From SLJN01 sp964505385 (GTDB lineage: Bacteria > Bacteroidota > Rhodothermia > Balneolales > Natronogracilivirgulaceae): a DNA stretch of 30,538 nt. The notes under the pieces were generated by a model. That model was not told where the DNA came from. It made no database searches and saw nothing but the letters and a program-made list of their open reading frames with translations. The stretch covers positions 1-30,538 of the forward strand of contig CAZDIA010000035.1 in NCBI GenBank assembly GCA_964505385.1, written 5' to 3'. This document shows positions 16,375 to 23,661 of this stretch, piece by piece (the first letter of the stretch is position 1; every line of letters begins with the position of its first letter). A program made the position numbers and the translations under genes.

Positions 16375-17145
16375 ATGATAGACACCCATTGCCACATATA
16401 TCTCGATCAGTTTAAAGAAGATTTGCAGGAGGTGCTCGACCGGGCCGCCGGAGTTGGCATCACTGATATCTGCATGCCTGCTATAACATTTGATTCTCTT
16501 GATGAGATGGATCAATTGCACCATCCTGACATCCGGTTTCATAAAATGGCGGGAATACATCCATGTGATGTGGGTGAAGTTCCCAAGGGTTTTGAAGATC
16601 AGCTTTATGAGCACTGCAGGCAGGATGATATCGTAGCTGTGGGTGAATCAGGGCTGGATTATTATTGGTCGCAGGATTGGGTGGCGAATCAGCAAGAATC
16701 TTTGCGTATTCACAGTGAAGTGGCTAAAGCGCTGGATAAACCGATTGTACTTCATAACCGTGAAAGCACCACCGATCTGCTGGATATTATTGAAGAAGAA
16801 CAGGACGGAAGGCTACGTGGCGTGTGGCACTGTTTTACAGGTTCGGTGGATGAAGGAAAACGGGCATTGGATTTAAATCTGCACCTTGGAGTAGGCGGGG
16901 TAACCACTTTCAAAAATGCTAAAGTCGGGGATCGGGTAGCCCAAATGCCGATGGATCGGCTTATCCTGGAAACAGACGCCCCGTTTTTAGCTCCTCATCC
17001 TAAACGCGGCAAGCGAAATGAGCCTTCCTACATGAAATATACCGCAGAAAAACTGGCGGAAGTGAAATCGGTGAGTTTAGAGGAAATAGATAAGTTGACC
17101 AGTGAAAATGCACGGGAGTTTTTTGGGTTGGGGAATGGGCGATGA
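16375..17145 (+). CDS. tatD: TatD-family metal-dependent hydrolase (deoxyribonuclease)
   Basis: This TIM-barrel amidohydrolase-like nuclease, 256 residues from the ATG at 16375, probably takes part in DNA 3'-end repair or RNA quality control. The metal ligands are visible: His5 and His7 in DTHCHIYL, Glu91 in GESGLDYYW, His127 in VLHNRES, His152 in WHCFTG, and Asp201 in LETDAPFLAPHPKRGKRNEP. A TTG at 16321 could extend the frame but does not add conserved sequence. The stop lies six bases from that of bshB1 on the other strand. Confidence 0.94.
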   Translation: MIDTHCHIYLDQFKEDLQEVLDRAAGVGITDICMPAITFDSLDEMDQLHHPDIRFHKMAGIHPCDVGEVPKGFEDQLYEHCRQDDIVAVGESGLDYYWSQDWVANQQESLRIHSEVAKALDKPIVLHNRESTTDLLDIIEEEQDGRLRGVWHCFTGSVDEGKRALDLNLHLGVGGVTTFKNAKVGDRVAQMPMDRLILETDAPFLAPHPKRGKRNEPSYMKYTAEKLAEVKSVSLEEIDKLTSENAREFFGLGNGR

Positions 17146-17151
17146 TGAATT

Positions 17152-17910
17152 TTACGTCTTCAAATTCATCTCAAGCAAATTATCAAAATTGCTCATTGGC
17201 ACGGGGCCGCCGCGGTAAATGAATGGCTCGCCAAACTCAACTCCGATTAGCTGTCCATAGTGGCGTGCCCGACCGCGCAGCATCTCGAAAAACTCCGGCG
17301 TGGAAACATAGGTTTCCGGTTCGCCAGGTTTAGTAGGATTGTTGAATTGGCTCTCAAAGGCGAGAATAGCCTGTTCGCGAATTTCAATAGAATCTGTGAT
17401 ATCAAAAACTATGGATGGCTCAAGGTTCCAATGCTGCAGGTAATGGAGGATATGCTTCGGCCGCCAGGGCTTTTGTGGGTCTCCTGTATTGTAATAGGTT
17501 TGAATTTTTTCCAACCCGGAATAAAACAACACATCGGATACCAAAGCTGAAGCGTCGCGGTGATCAGGATGGCGGTCGTCAGGCGCATTGATCAGGCAGA
17601 TATCCGGCTGGTATTCACGAACTACCTCCATAATCAACCGTTGATGATATTCTGTGTTTTGAAGTCCGCAATCAGGTAAACCGAGGTTTCTCCGAACAGT
17701 AAGACCCAGTATTTCAGCTGCTTTTTGAGCTTCTTCAAGTCGTTGCTCAGGTGTTCCCCGGGTTCCCATTTCACCTTCTGTGAGATCAAGTACGCCAACT
17801 TTTTTGCCTTGTTTACATAGTTTGGCAATTGTGCCGGAACAGGTTAGTTCTGTATCATCGGGATGAGCGGCAATTGCAAGAATGTCCAGTTTATCAGCCA
17901 ATATGTTCAA
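17152..17910 (-). CDS. bshB1: Bacillithiol biosynthesis deacetylase BshB1
   Basis: It deacetylates GlcNAc-malate, the second step in making bacillithiol, the low-molecular-weight thiol of Bacillota, Deinococcota and Bacteroidota-like bacteria. The zinc site is AAHPDDTE near residue 14 plus HPDHRDAS at about 118. Other family hallmarks are LDLTEGEMGTRGTPEQRLEEA and the C-terminal ARHYGQLIGVEFGEPF. The length of 252 residues is slightly above the usual 230-240, from a few residues at the C-terminus. It implies that this organism makes bacillithiol, although bshA and bshC are not in the window. Confidence 0.95.
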   Translation of the reverse strand: MNILADKLDILAIAAHPDDTELTCSGTIAKLCKQGKKVGVLDLTEGEMGTRGTPEQRLEEAQKAAEILGLTVRRNLGLPDCGLQNTEYHQRLIMEVVREYQPDICLINAPDDRHPDHRDASALVSDVLFYSGLEKIQTYYNTGDPQKPWRPKHILHYLQHWNLEPSIVFDITDSIEIREQAILAFESQFNNPTKPGEPETYVSTPEFFEMLRGRARHYGQLIGVEFGEPFIYRGGPVPMSNFDNLLEMNLKT

Positions 17911-18098
17911 TGTTTTATTTTTGGAATTTCATCTCGCCAGAGCGAATAGTAAGATCGGGCTAATTTATTGAGAGATCACACGATTCCAAACCGATTTCTT
18001 GGAAAATATATTTTAGCAATGTAATTACGTTTGAGATATTGTAATCTGAGAAAGGTTATTGTAAATTTGCGCGACCTCAAAATTAGAGCGAAAAACTT

Positions 18099-18350
18099 AT
18101 GATGGACAGAAAAGATCTTCCGGATCTGCATAAACAAGCAAAAGTATTTAAGAACAAAAAACGGCTGCAGCACGATGGCGGTCGCGCCTGGATTAAAGAC
18201 GGACAGCTTCAGGAAGCCCGTGCGGGTGCTAATTATTTTCTTGTTACAGTCAGTGATAAGGAAAAACTGACAGAAGGAGAAGGTCAAAGAGTGTTGGAAG
18301 GCAAAGCCGGGGCCCTGGTTGAGGAAACCGATACTGGCCGAAAAATGTGA
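18099..18350 (+). CDS. Small hypothetical protein
   Basis: The 83-residue protein is not recognised. It is soluble, charged and has no signal peptide or membrane helix. It can begin at either of two consecutive ATGs (18099, 18102). The sequence has an N-terminal Lys-rich region (KQAKVFKNKKRLQHDGGRA), a hydrophobic core ANYFLVTVSD, and an acidic stretch with Gly. It is read as real because it is uninterrupted and well separated from other genes, and its composition resembles the neighbours. The ribosome site is weak (GAGCG about 11 bases upstream). It stands alone, 170 bases before the acyl-CoA dehydrogenase. Confidence 0.55.
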   Translation: MMDRKDLPDLHKQAKVFKNKKRLQHDGGRAWIKDGQLQEARAGANYFLVTVSDKEKLTEGEGQRVLEGKAGALVEETDTGRKM

Positions 18351-18522
18351 AAATATTTCCTTGTTATAACTATCAGGGTTATTGCCTTTTCGACCAGAAT
18401 TAAAGCGGATTTAAGATAATAGAGAAGTTGACTTCCCTGTTTTGTATTTCCTGTAATGATGATGGAATTAGGAATGTTGGAAGCGGTTCCATAGTTTTAA
18501 AATTTAAATATAAACGAACAAT

Positions 18523-19698
18523 ATGAGTACAGAAACAATGTCTGATCAATCACTCTCATTTCAACCGGGAGAAGAACATGAATTAATTCAGCAATCCGTA
18601 AGAGATTTCGCTGATCGATATGTTGCCCCGGGAGTTATTGAACGGGATTTAGCATGTGAGTTCCCTTCGGATCTTGTGAATCAGTTAGCTGAAATGGGAT
18701 TGCTTGGCATGTATCATCCTGAAGAGTATGGCGGCGGCAATACCGATGTGCTTAGTTTTACGATAGCCCTGGAAGAAATAGCCCGGTGGGATGCGTCCCT
18801 GGCGCTGACATTGGCTTCTCATACTTCTTTGTGCAGCGGACATATCGCATTGGCCGGTACAGCTGAGCAAAAATCCAAATATCTCACTCCTCTGGCATCC
18901 GGCGAAGTTTTGGGCGGATGGGCATTAACCGAGCCTGGCTCGGGCAGTGACGCCTCTCAAATGAAGAGCACTGCTGAAAAAAAGGGGGATAAATGGGTGC
19001 TTAATGGATCTAAAATTTTCATCACCCAGGGATCGGTCGGCGGTATTCATGTTGTGATAGCAAAAACTGATCCATCCCGAGGGTCAAAGGGAATCAGCGC
19101 TTTCATTGTAGAGAGTGATCGCAAGGGATTAAGTCATGGTCCCAAACTCAAAAAGCTCGGGATGAACTCCTCAGATACTACTGAATTGTACCTGGAAGAT
19201 GTGGAAATCCCCGGGGAAAATCTTTTGGGAGATTTGAATAACGGCTTTATTGATACAATGCAGGTACTAAATGGCGGTCGGATTGGAATTGGAGCAATTG
19301 CGGTTGGAATTACCCGCGGTTGCCTGGAAGAGTCTCTTAAATACTCAGAAGAGCGATCTCAATTTGGAAAACCGATCGGGCAGAATCAGGCCATCCAGTG
19401 GAAATTGGCTGATATGGCTACCGAAAATGATGCGGCCCGCCTGCTGGTGCAGCGTGCGGCGTGGCTGAAAGATCAGGGTAAGCCATTCGCCAAGGAAGCG
19501 TCGATGGCAAAACTGTTTGCCTCTGAGCTTGCTACCAGAGCATCTCTTGAAGCCGTACAAATCCATGGCGGGTATGGTTATACAAAGGAGTATCATGTAG
19601 AGCGCTTTTTGCGGGATGCTAAACTCCTGGAAATCGGAGAAGGCACGAGCGAAGTGCAACGAATGATAATATCCCGTCATCTGCAGGAAGGAAGGTAG
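18523..19698 (+). CDS. Acyl-CoA dehydrogenase (short/branched-chain type)
   Basis: This FAD enzyme makes the alpha-beta double bond of acyl-CoAs and passes electrons to ETF. The 391-residue protein has the three-part ACAD fold: FAD-binding WALTEPGSGSDASQMKS at 133-149, ITQGS, the RSQFGKPIGQNQAIQWKLADM segment at about 278-298, and QIHGGYGYTKEYHVERFLRDAK. The catalytic base is Glu373 in EIGEGTSEVQRMIISRHL, the position seen in short- and medium-chain enzymes. Chain length cannot be fixed from sequence alone. It is in the same direction as the glutaryl-CoA dehydrogenase gene, 175 bases upstream of it, so the two probably have separate promoters. Confidence 0.95.
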   Translation: MSTETMSDQSLSFQPGEEHELIQQSVRDFADRYVAPGVIERDLACEFPSDLVNQLAEMGLLGMYHPEEYGGGNTDVLSFTIALEEIARWDASLALTLASHTSLCSGHIALAGTAEQKSKYLTPLASGEVLGGWALTEPGSGSDASQMKSTAEKKGDKWVLNGSKIFITQGSVGGIHVVIAKTDPSRGSKGISAFIVESDRKGLSHGPKLKKLGMNSSDTTELYLEDVEIPGENLLGDLNNGFIDTMQVLNGGRIGIGAIAVGITRGCLEESLKYSEERSQFGKPIGQNQAIQWKLADMATENDAARLLVQRAAWLKDQGKPFAKEASMAKLFASELATRASLEAVQIHGGYGYTKEYHVERFLRDAKLLEIGEGTSEVQRMIISRHLQEGR

Positions 19699-19873
19699 TC
19701 GTTACCGCAATTGCGCAAGGTAGGTTTATAGGCGATAATAAATTTAATTTCAATCAATTATAGTTGCACACATCTCTACTGTTTTCTCTGATTTTGTTTG
19801 AAGGTTAACCGAATATTAGAGATTTTCAGCTTAGTGGAAAATGCTGTGAATTAGAATAAAATGGAGTTTACCA

Positions 19874-21145
19874 ATGGCCCGGAAACAATTTAATATTGAC
19901 GACGCGTATAATTTTGAATCTTTATTAGATGAAGACGATCGCATGATCATGGAAACCGCCCGTGATTATGCTCAATCTCAGCTGGAACCCCGCGCTATGA
20001 AGGGGAATCAGGATGAAATATTTGATGAAAATATTCCAAAAGAAATGGGGGAGCTTGGATTGCTTGGTTCCACATTTGATCCTAAGTACGGTGGAGTAGG
20101 GGCCAGTTATACCGCATACGGATTAGTAGCCCGTGAAATTGAACGAGTAGACTCGGCTTATCGATCATTCATGTCGGTACAATCTTCGCTGGTGATGCAT
20201 CCGATAAATGCCTTCGGAACTGAAGAGCAAAAGCAGAAGTATCTTCCCAAACTTGCCACAGGTGAACTCATTGGCTGCTTCGGTTTAACCGAGCCTGACC
20301 ACGGTTCCGATCCCGGTTCTATGGCTACCACTGCTATGAAGGTTGATGGTGGCTGGAAGCTCAATGGTGCCAAAATGTGGATCACCAATTCTCCGGTAGC
20401 TGATATCGCCATCGTCTGGGCGAAGGCGAAAGAATCTCGCGAGGACAAGGGCGAAATCCGTGGGTTTATAGTCGAGAAAGATATGAAGGGGTATTCCGCT
20501 CCGGTTACTCATAATAAAATGTCGCTGCGCGCTTCATGGACCGGGGAAATCATCCTGGAAGATGTCTTTGTTCCGGATGAAAACACCTTTCCGGAAGTAC
20601 GCGGTTTAAAAGGTCCTTTCTCTTGCCTGAATAATGCAAGATACGGAATTGTTTGGGGTGCCCTGGGAGCTGGAGAAAACTGTTATCACCGGGCTCGCCA
20701 ATATGTACTGGAGCGTAAACAGTTCGGGTATCCGTTAGCGGCCAATCAGCTTATCCAGACGAAGCTGGCGAATATGCTTACTGAGATTACCAAGATGCAA
20801 ATGCTTGCCTGGCGTGTAGGCACGCTGAAAGATAAAGATGAAGCTCATCCGGCAATGATCTCCCTTGCCAAACGCAACAATTGCGGAACCGCTTTAGAAA
20901 TTGCACGCGAGGCACGGGATATGCTCGGCGGCAACGGCATCACCGGTGAATATCGGGTGATTCATCACATGGTGAACCTGGAATCCGTTAATACCTACGA
21001 AGGAACCTTCGACATCCACGGTTTAATTCTTGGCCGAGAAATAACCGGTATTCAGTCTTTTACCCCACGCGGGAATGATATGCCTGCTGAAAACGGTAGA
21101 GAAGATAAATCCCCCGTAAAGGCAGCCCGAACAAATGGCTCCTGA
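19874..21145 (+). CDS. gcdH: Glutaryl-CoA dehydrogenase-like acyl-CoA dehydrogenase
   Basis: It oxidises and decarboxylates glutaryl-CoA to crotonyl-CoA in lysine and tryptophan breakdown. The glutaryl-specific region YRSFMSVQSSLVMHPINAFG at 96-115 closely matches the known enzyme, including the Arg that binds the substrate's distal carboxylate. CFGLTEPDHGSDPGSM and the C-terminal catalytic Glu376 in NTYEGTFDIHGLILGREITGIQSF are also diagnostic. The protein has 423 residues, with a polar, charged C-terminal extension after about 397 not seen in the core family. The ribosome site is GGAG about eight bases upstream. The small lipoprotein gene starts 35 bases after its stop. Confidence 0.92.
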   Translation: MARKQFNIDDAYNFESLLDEDDRMIMETARDYAQSQLEPRAMKGNQDEIFDENIPKEMGELGLLGSTFDPKYGGVGASYTAYGLVAREIERVDSAYRSFMSVQSSLVMHPINAFGTEEQKQKYLPKLATGELIGCFGLTEPDHGSDPGSMATTAMKVDGGWKLNGAKMWITNSPVADIAIVWAKAKESREDKGEIRGFIVEKDMKGYSAPVTHNKMSLRASWTGEIILEDVFVPDENTFPEVRGLKGPFSCLNNARYGIVWGALGAGENCYHRARQYVLERKQFGYPLAANQLIQTKLANMLTEITKMQMLAWRVGTLKDKDEAHPAMISLAKRNNCGTALEIAREARDMLGGNGITGEYRVIHHMVNLESVNTYEGTFDIHGLILGREITGIQSFTPRGNDMPAENGREDKSPVKAARTNGS

Positions 21146-21180
21146 CCGGAGGCAACCACAAAATCTTAAGGAGGGCGATT

Positions 21181-21531
21181 ATGAAACATTCAATTTGGAT
21201 TTTGCTCCTCGTTTTATCAGGCGCATTGATTGCCTGTAATGGTGACAATGATGAGCCGGAATTTGGTGAAGAGCTGGCTCAGACGTGGGAAGATATGCGC
21301 GACGCTTTTGTTGAAGAAGCTCAGGGCCGGCTTGATGAAGCTGAAAGTAAAATTGATGAACTTCGTGATGAAAACGGAGATGAGGAAGTGCTTGGAGAAG
21401 CCGAAGCTATTGCGGATGATATCCGTGAAAACCTGATAGAGTTACAGGAAAAGGGTGAAGAGGAATGGCAGGATTTGGAGTTCGAGATCTCTCAGCAGCT
21501 TGAAGAGCTGGAAGAAATGCTTGATGAATAA
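21181..21531 (+). CDS. Small acidic coiled-coil lipoprotein, unknown function
   Basis: The protein has 116 residues. A signal peptide ends in the lipobox LIAC, with Cys19 as the lipidated residue. After a short Asp/Glu-rich linker the remainder is almost entirely predicted helix with heptad-like spacing and a very high Glu/Asp content, giving a strongly negative coiled coil. The start is firm: AAGGAGGG at 21168-21175 lies five bases before the ATG. It is not a recognised family. It may share the gcdH transcript, but function is unlikely to be linked to it. A stem-loop follows at 21561-21590. Confidence 0.75.
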   Translation: MKHSIWILLLVLSGALIACNGDNDEPEFGEELAQTWEDMRDAFVEEAQGRLDEAESKIDELRDENGDEEVLGEAEAIADDIRENLIELQEKGEEEWQDLEFEISQQLEELEEMLDE

Positions 21532-21560
21532 TCCTGAACATTGGTTTATTAAACCTGAGT

Positions 21561-21590
21561 AGGTGTTTGTAAAAAAAACAACAAACACCT
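21561..21590. terminator. Stem-loop downstream of the lipoprotein gene
   Basis: The perfect ten-base inverted repeat AGGTGTTTGT (21561-21570) and ACAAACACCT (21581-21590) has a ten-base A-rich loop. It lies 30 bases after the lipoprotein stop. No T-run follows on the plus strand, so it is at best a weak terminator or an mRNA-stabilising hairpin. Confidence 0.4.
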
Positions 21591-21615
21591 GCGTTCCAAA
21601 CGGCTTGGTATTTGA

Positions 21616-21660
21616 CGTTTTCTTAGGGGACTTAGAGTTTTCTTACAGACACGATTTAGC
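21616..21660 (+). repeat. Partial copy of the left-end repeat, upstream of lexA
   Basis: The copy begins CGTTTTCTTAGGG and continues to TTACAGACACGATTTAG. It matches bases 133-177 without gaps at roughly three quarters of positions. It lacks the left arm and palindromic core of the full element. It sits 100-145 bases before the lexA start. Confidence 0.6.
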
Positions 21661-21713
21661 TCGACCGGAGATTGCTGAATAAGAGATGATATTTGTGCTT
21701 GCATTTTTCATTC

Positions 21714-21737
21714 ATAACATCGTTATTACACATATAC
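21714..21737 (+). promoter_or_regulatory. Candidate SOS operator or promoter of lexA
   Basis: TATTACACATATAC at 21724-21737 ends 23 bases before the lexA start. It matches the recA upstream site at 12 of 14 positions and at nearly the same distance. Just upstream is the perfect inverted repeat ATAAC-ATC-GTTAT (21714-21726), whose ATAACAT also precedes the recA motif. LexA usually represses its own gene, so a shared recA/lexA site is expected. Confidence 0.5.
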
Positions 21738-21760
21738 CACACACATGAGTAATTACTGTT

Positions 21761-22414
21761 ATGGATCACAAACAACTTACGCGCAAGCAAAAGGAATTTT
21801 TTGATTATATCACTTCCTACAAAAACGAACATGATATCTGGCCGACCTACAGTGAAATTGCAGAACGATTCGGTTATCGTTCACCCAACAGCGTGACTCA
21901 AAATCTGCAATCGCTGGTTAAAAAAGGCTATCTGTACAAAACGGAGGAAGATGAATATGAAATCAACCCTGAATATGATCCGACTGCTGAGAACCGGTCT
22001 GCGCCCGGAGGCGGGATTCCGGTACGCGGGGTGATCGCAGCGGGATATTTGCAGGAAGCGGTGGATGCCAATCTTGGCCATATCACCATGGAGCACATAT
22101 TTCCGAGTCTGGATAAAATGTTCGCACTCAGAGTTTCAGGTCAGAGTATGAAAGATGCAGATGTCCAGGATGGTGATTTTGTTTTGTTGATGGATGATGA
22201 TATCAAAGATGGTGATATCGGTGCGGTGATGTATAATGGTGAAACCAGCCTTAAACGGATTTACTATACCAACGATGGATTACGCCTTGAACCGGCGAAT
22301 GAGGAGTATGATGATATCGTCATAGAGCCGGATATTTTTGAGGAAGTCAGGGTGATCGGTAAATATGTTGGTCATGTAAACCGCTCCGGAATGTATCGAC
22401 ACGGGATTAATTGA
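21761..22414 (+). CDS. lexA: LexA repressor
   Basis: This is the SOS regulon repressor, inactivated by RecA-stimulated self-cleavage. It has 217 residues. The N-terminal winged helix is at about 1-70 (LTRKQKEFFDYITSY, then a recognition helix region YRSPNSVTQNLQSLVKKGYL). The cleavage site Ala94-Gly95 lies in VIAAGYLQEA. The catalytic dyad is Ser129 in SGQSMKDADVQDGD and Lys165 in SLKRIYY. All are intact, so it should be SOS-inducible. It is single, with its own upstream control region and a downstream hairpin terminator. recA, its co-protease, lies about 7 kb away in the opposite direction. Confidence 0.97.
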   Translation: MDHKQLTRKQKEFFDYITSYKNEHDIWPTYSEIAERFGYRSPNSVTQNLQSLVKKGYLYKTEEDEYEINPEYDPTAENRSAPGGGIPVRGVIAAGYLQEAVDANLGHITMEHIFPSLDKMFALRVSGQSMKDADVQDGDFVLLMDDDIKDGDIGAVMYNGETSLKRIYYTNDGLRLEPANEEYDDIVIEPDIFEEVRVIGKYVGHVNRSGMYRHGIN

Positions 22415-22451
22415 ATTACTATTTTGAATAACCAACTCGCCTTTATGGTAA

Positions 22452-22486
22452 AAAAAGAGCCTTCCCGTAATGACAGGAAGGCTTTT
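22452..22486 (+). terminator. Rho-independent terminator of lexA
   Basis: AGCCTTCC at 22458-22465 pairs with GGAAGGCT at 22476-22483, with a ten-base loop. A-residues lie before the stem and a short T-run after it, so it can work in both directions. It follows the lexA stop by about 45 bases. Confidence 0.8.
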
Positions 22487-22562
22487 AAACATCTATTGAA
22501 TCCCGTTCAAATCAAGTGATTTAACAGGTAATAGTAAATTAGTAAGGATCCTTTGAATTGTT

Positions 22563-22599
22563 CAGGTTAAAATTATATCTGTTTAACCTGTCGCAGGTT
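22563..22599. repeat. Overlapping inverted repeats at the 3' end of the SPW gene
   Basis: CAGGTTAAA at 22563-22571 is complementary to TTTAACCTG at 22582-22590. The latter can also pair, as AACCTG, with CAGGTT at 22594-22599. The middle arm overlaps the stop codon of the SPW gene, so two mutually exclusive hairpins are possible. No T-run follows. Confidence 0.45.
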
Positions 22600-22921
22600 C
22601 TGCTTCCGTATCTGTTCCTTTTTCTGCGATTAATCCAAATCCGGAAATGGCAACTAATATACCGGTGATAACGGCATTCCACATGAATGCGTCACCAACT
22701 CTCAGATCGGGTATAAATGCCGAGATAATCAGCCAGATACCAACAATCATACTCACCCAATTCTGCCACTGCAGGTTTTCAAGCATATTATAGCCAACAA
22801 TGGCTACTACAATTCCAACCAGCAGGTTGTTCCACATTGCCGCGTTTTCGCCAAATCCGAGGAAAGCGGCAACAATCAGCCATAATCCTAATATTCCGAC
22901 TATCCAAGCCAGATTTTTCAT
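22583..22921 (-). CDS. SPW repeat membrane protein
   Basis: The 112-residue protein has four hydrophobic helices arranged as two similar halves, each with a Trp in a WxxxLxGxxxAxxG-like pattern: MWNNLLVGIVVAIVGYNML and MWNAVITGILVAISGFGLI. Each follows a GxWLIxxAF segment. This is the SPW (Ser-Pro-Trp) repeat family, whose function is unknown; in this protein the Ser-Pro part is replaced (AAMW, AFMW). A short polar tail ends the protein. The start is supported by AAAGGAGAGG at 22936-22927 on the coding strand, a strong ribosome site. Monocistronic. Confidence 0.85.
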   Translation of the reverse strand: MKNLAWIVGILGLWLIVAAFLGFGENAAMWNNLLVGIVVAIVGYNMLENLQWQNWVSMIVGIWLIISAFIPDLRVGDAFMWNAVITGILVAISGFGLIAEKGTDTEAEPATG

Positions 22922-23358
22922 AGTAACCTCTCCTTTGTGAGCTTATATTTTAAAAAGAGCCTTGATCCATTACGTTTGCGAGCCTGTTTTGCCTCGCATT
23001 TTAGCTCACCCGCTAAATTTTGCGGGCTATCCCATTCTTAAACTTAACTCATCACCTTTTAAAAAATAGTTACATTTTCTGTTATTCCCAACATTATAAC
23101 TACCAATATCATTTCAACGGCAATTTGCAGGGCACTCAGAAAATCCGGCTGACCGATTGATTGCAACTACGAATTTTTTACGGGGCAATAAGCCAATCGA
23201 TAGCTCAAATGACTGCCAGAGATTCTTCGGTCTGCCGGATTGTAGCCAATGGGTTTTCACCCGTCAGCCCGGACGGAGATGAAGCGGGTATCAGATGGGT
23301 TGGAACGATGGAAATTTGGGCAAAGAGAGCGGCCAGGCTCACCGGGTAGACGGGGCAG
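22922..23358. other. Intergenic region upstream of the SPW gene and downstream of fixX
   Basis: About 440 bases without a supportable gene. Small hairpins: TGCGAG (22977-22982) with CTCGCA (22993-22998), and CCCGC (23009-23013) with GCGGG (23022-23026). The first 150 bases are AT-rich and likely contain the SPW promoter. The last 150 bases (from about 23200) are noticeably richer in GC, with short open frames that lack ribosome sites. I see no terminator for fixX. Confidence 0.5.
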
Positions 23359-23661
23359 TTACCCGAAATTCCAGTTTACTCCCATTCCTTCTTCGGGATC
23401 CGGGTAATTCCAGTCCACAGCACCCTGATCACAAGCATACATACAGGTGCCGCATTCGATGCAATCCTCAAAAACGAAATAAACTTTACCGTTTTCATCT
23501 TTTTTGTAGCACTCAGCAGGGCAGACGTAGGTGGTGCAATGGTGTGGACAAGTGGAGTTGCAAATGTCTGTATCTACAATGATATGGGGTTTGGCGTCTT
23601 TTCGGGCCTGGTTTCGATAACTGATGGTTCCGAGGCGTTCAGCTACACTAAGCTTTTTCAT
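23359..23661 (-). CDS. fixX: FixX-type ferredoxin-like protein (ETF:quinone oxidoreductase Fe-S subunit)
   Basis: The 100-residue iron-sulfur protein partners FixC. It contains CNSTCPHHCTTYVCPAECY around 33-51 and CIECGTCMYACDQGAVDWNYP around 67-87, nine cysteines in all. The second cluster is the clear 4Fe-4S site. Ending in GVNWNFG is typical for FixX. Together with FixC it forms the equivalent of single-chain eukaryotic ETF:ubiquinone oxidoreductase, whose C-terminal Fe-S domain it resembles. It overlaps fixC by ATGA (23658-23661) and ends the etf operon. Confidence 0.93.
   Translation of the reverse strand: MKKLSVAERLGTISYRNQARKDAKPHIIVDTDICNSTCPHHCTTYVCPAECYKKDENGKVYFVFEDCIECGTCMYACDQGAVDWNYPDPEEGMGVNWNFG

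Noticed and set aside
23161..23349. 62-residue plus-strand open frame upstream of the fixX end
   Set aside because: No ribosome site and unrelated to any family; likely chance in a GC-richer gap.
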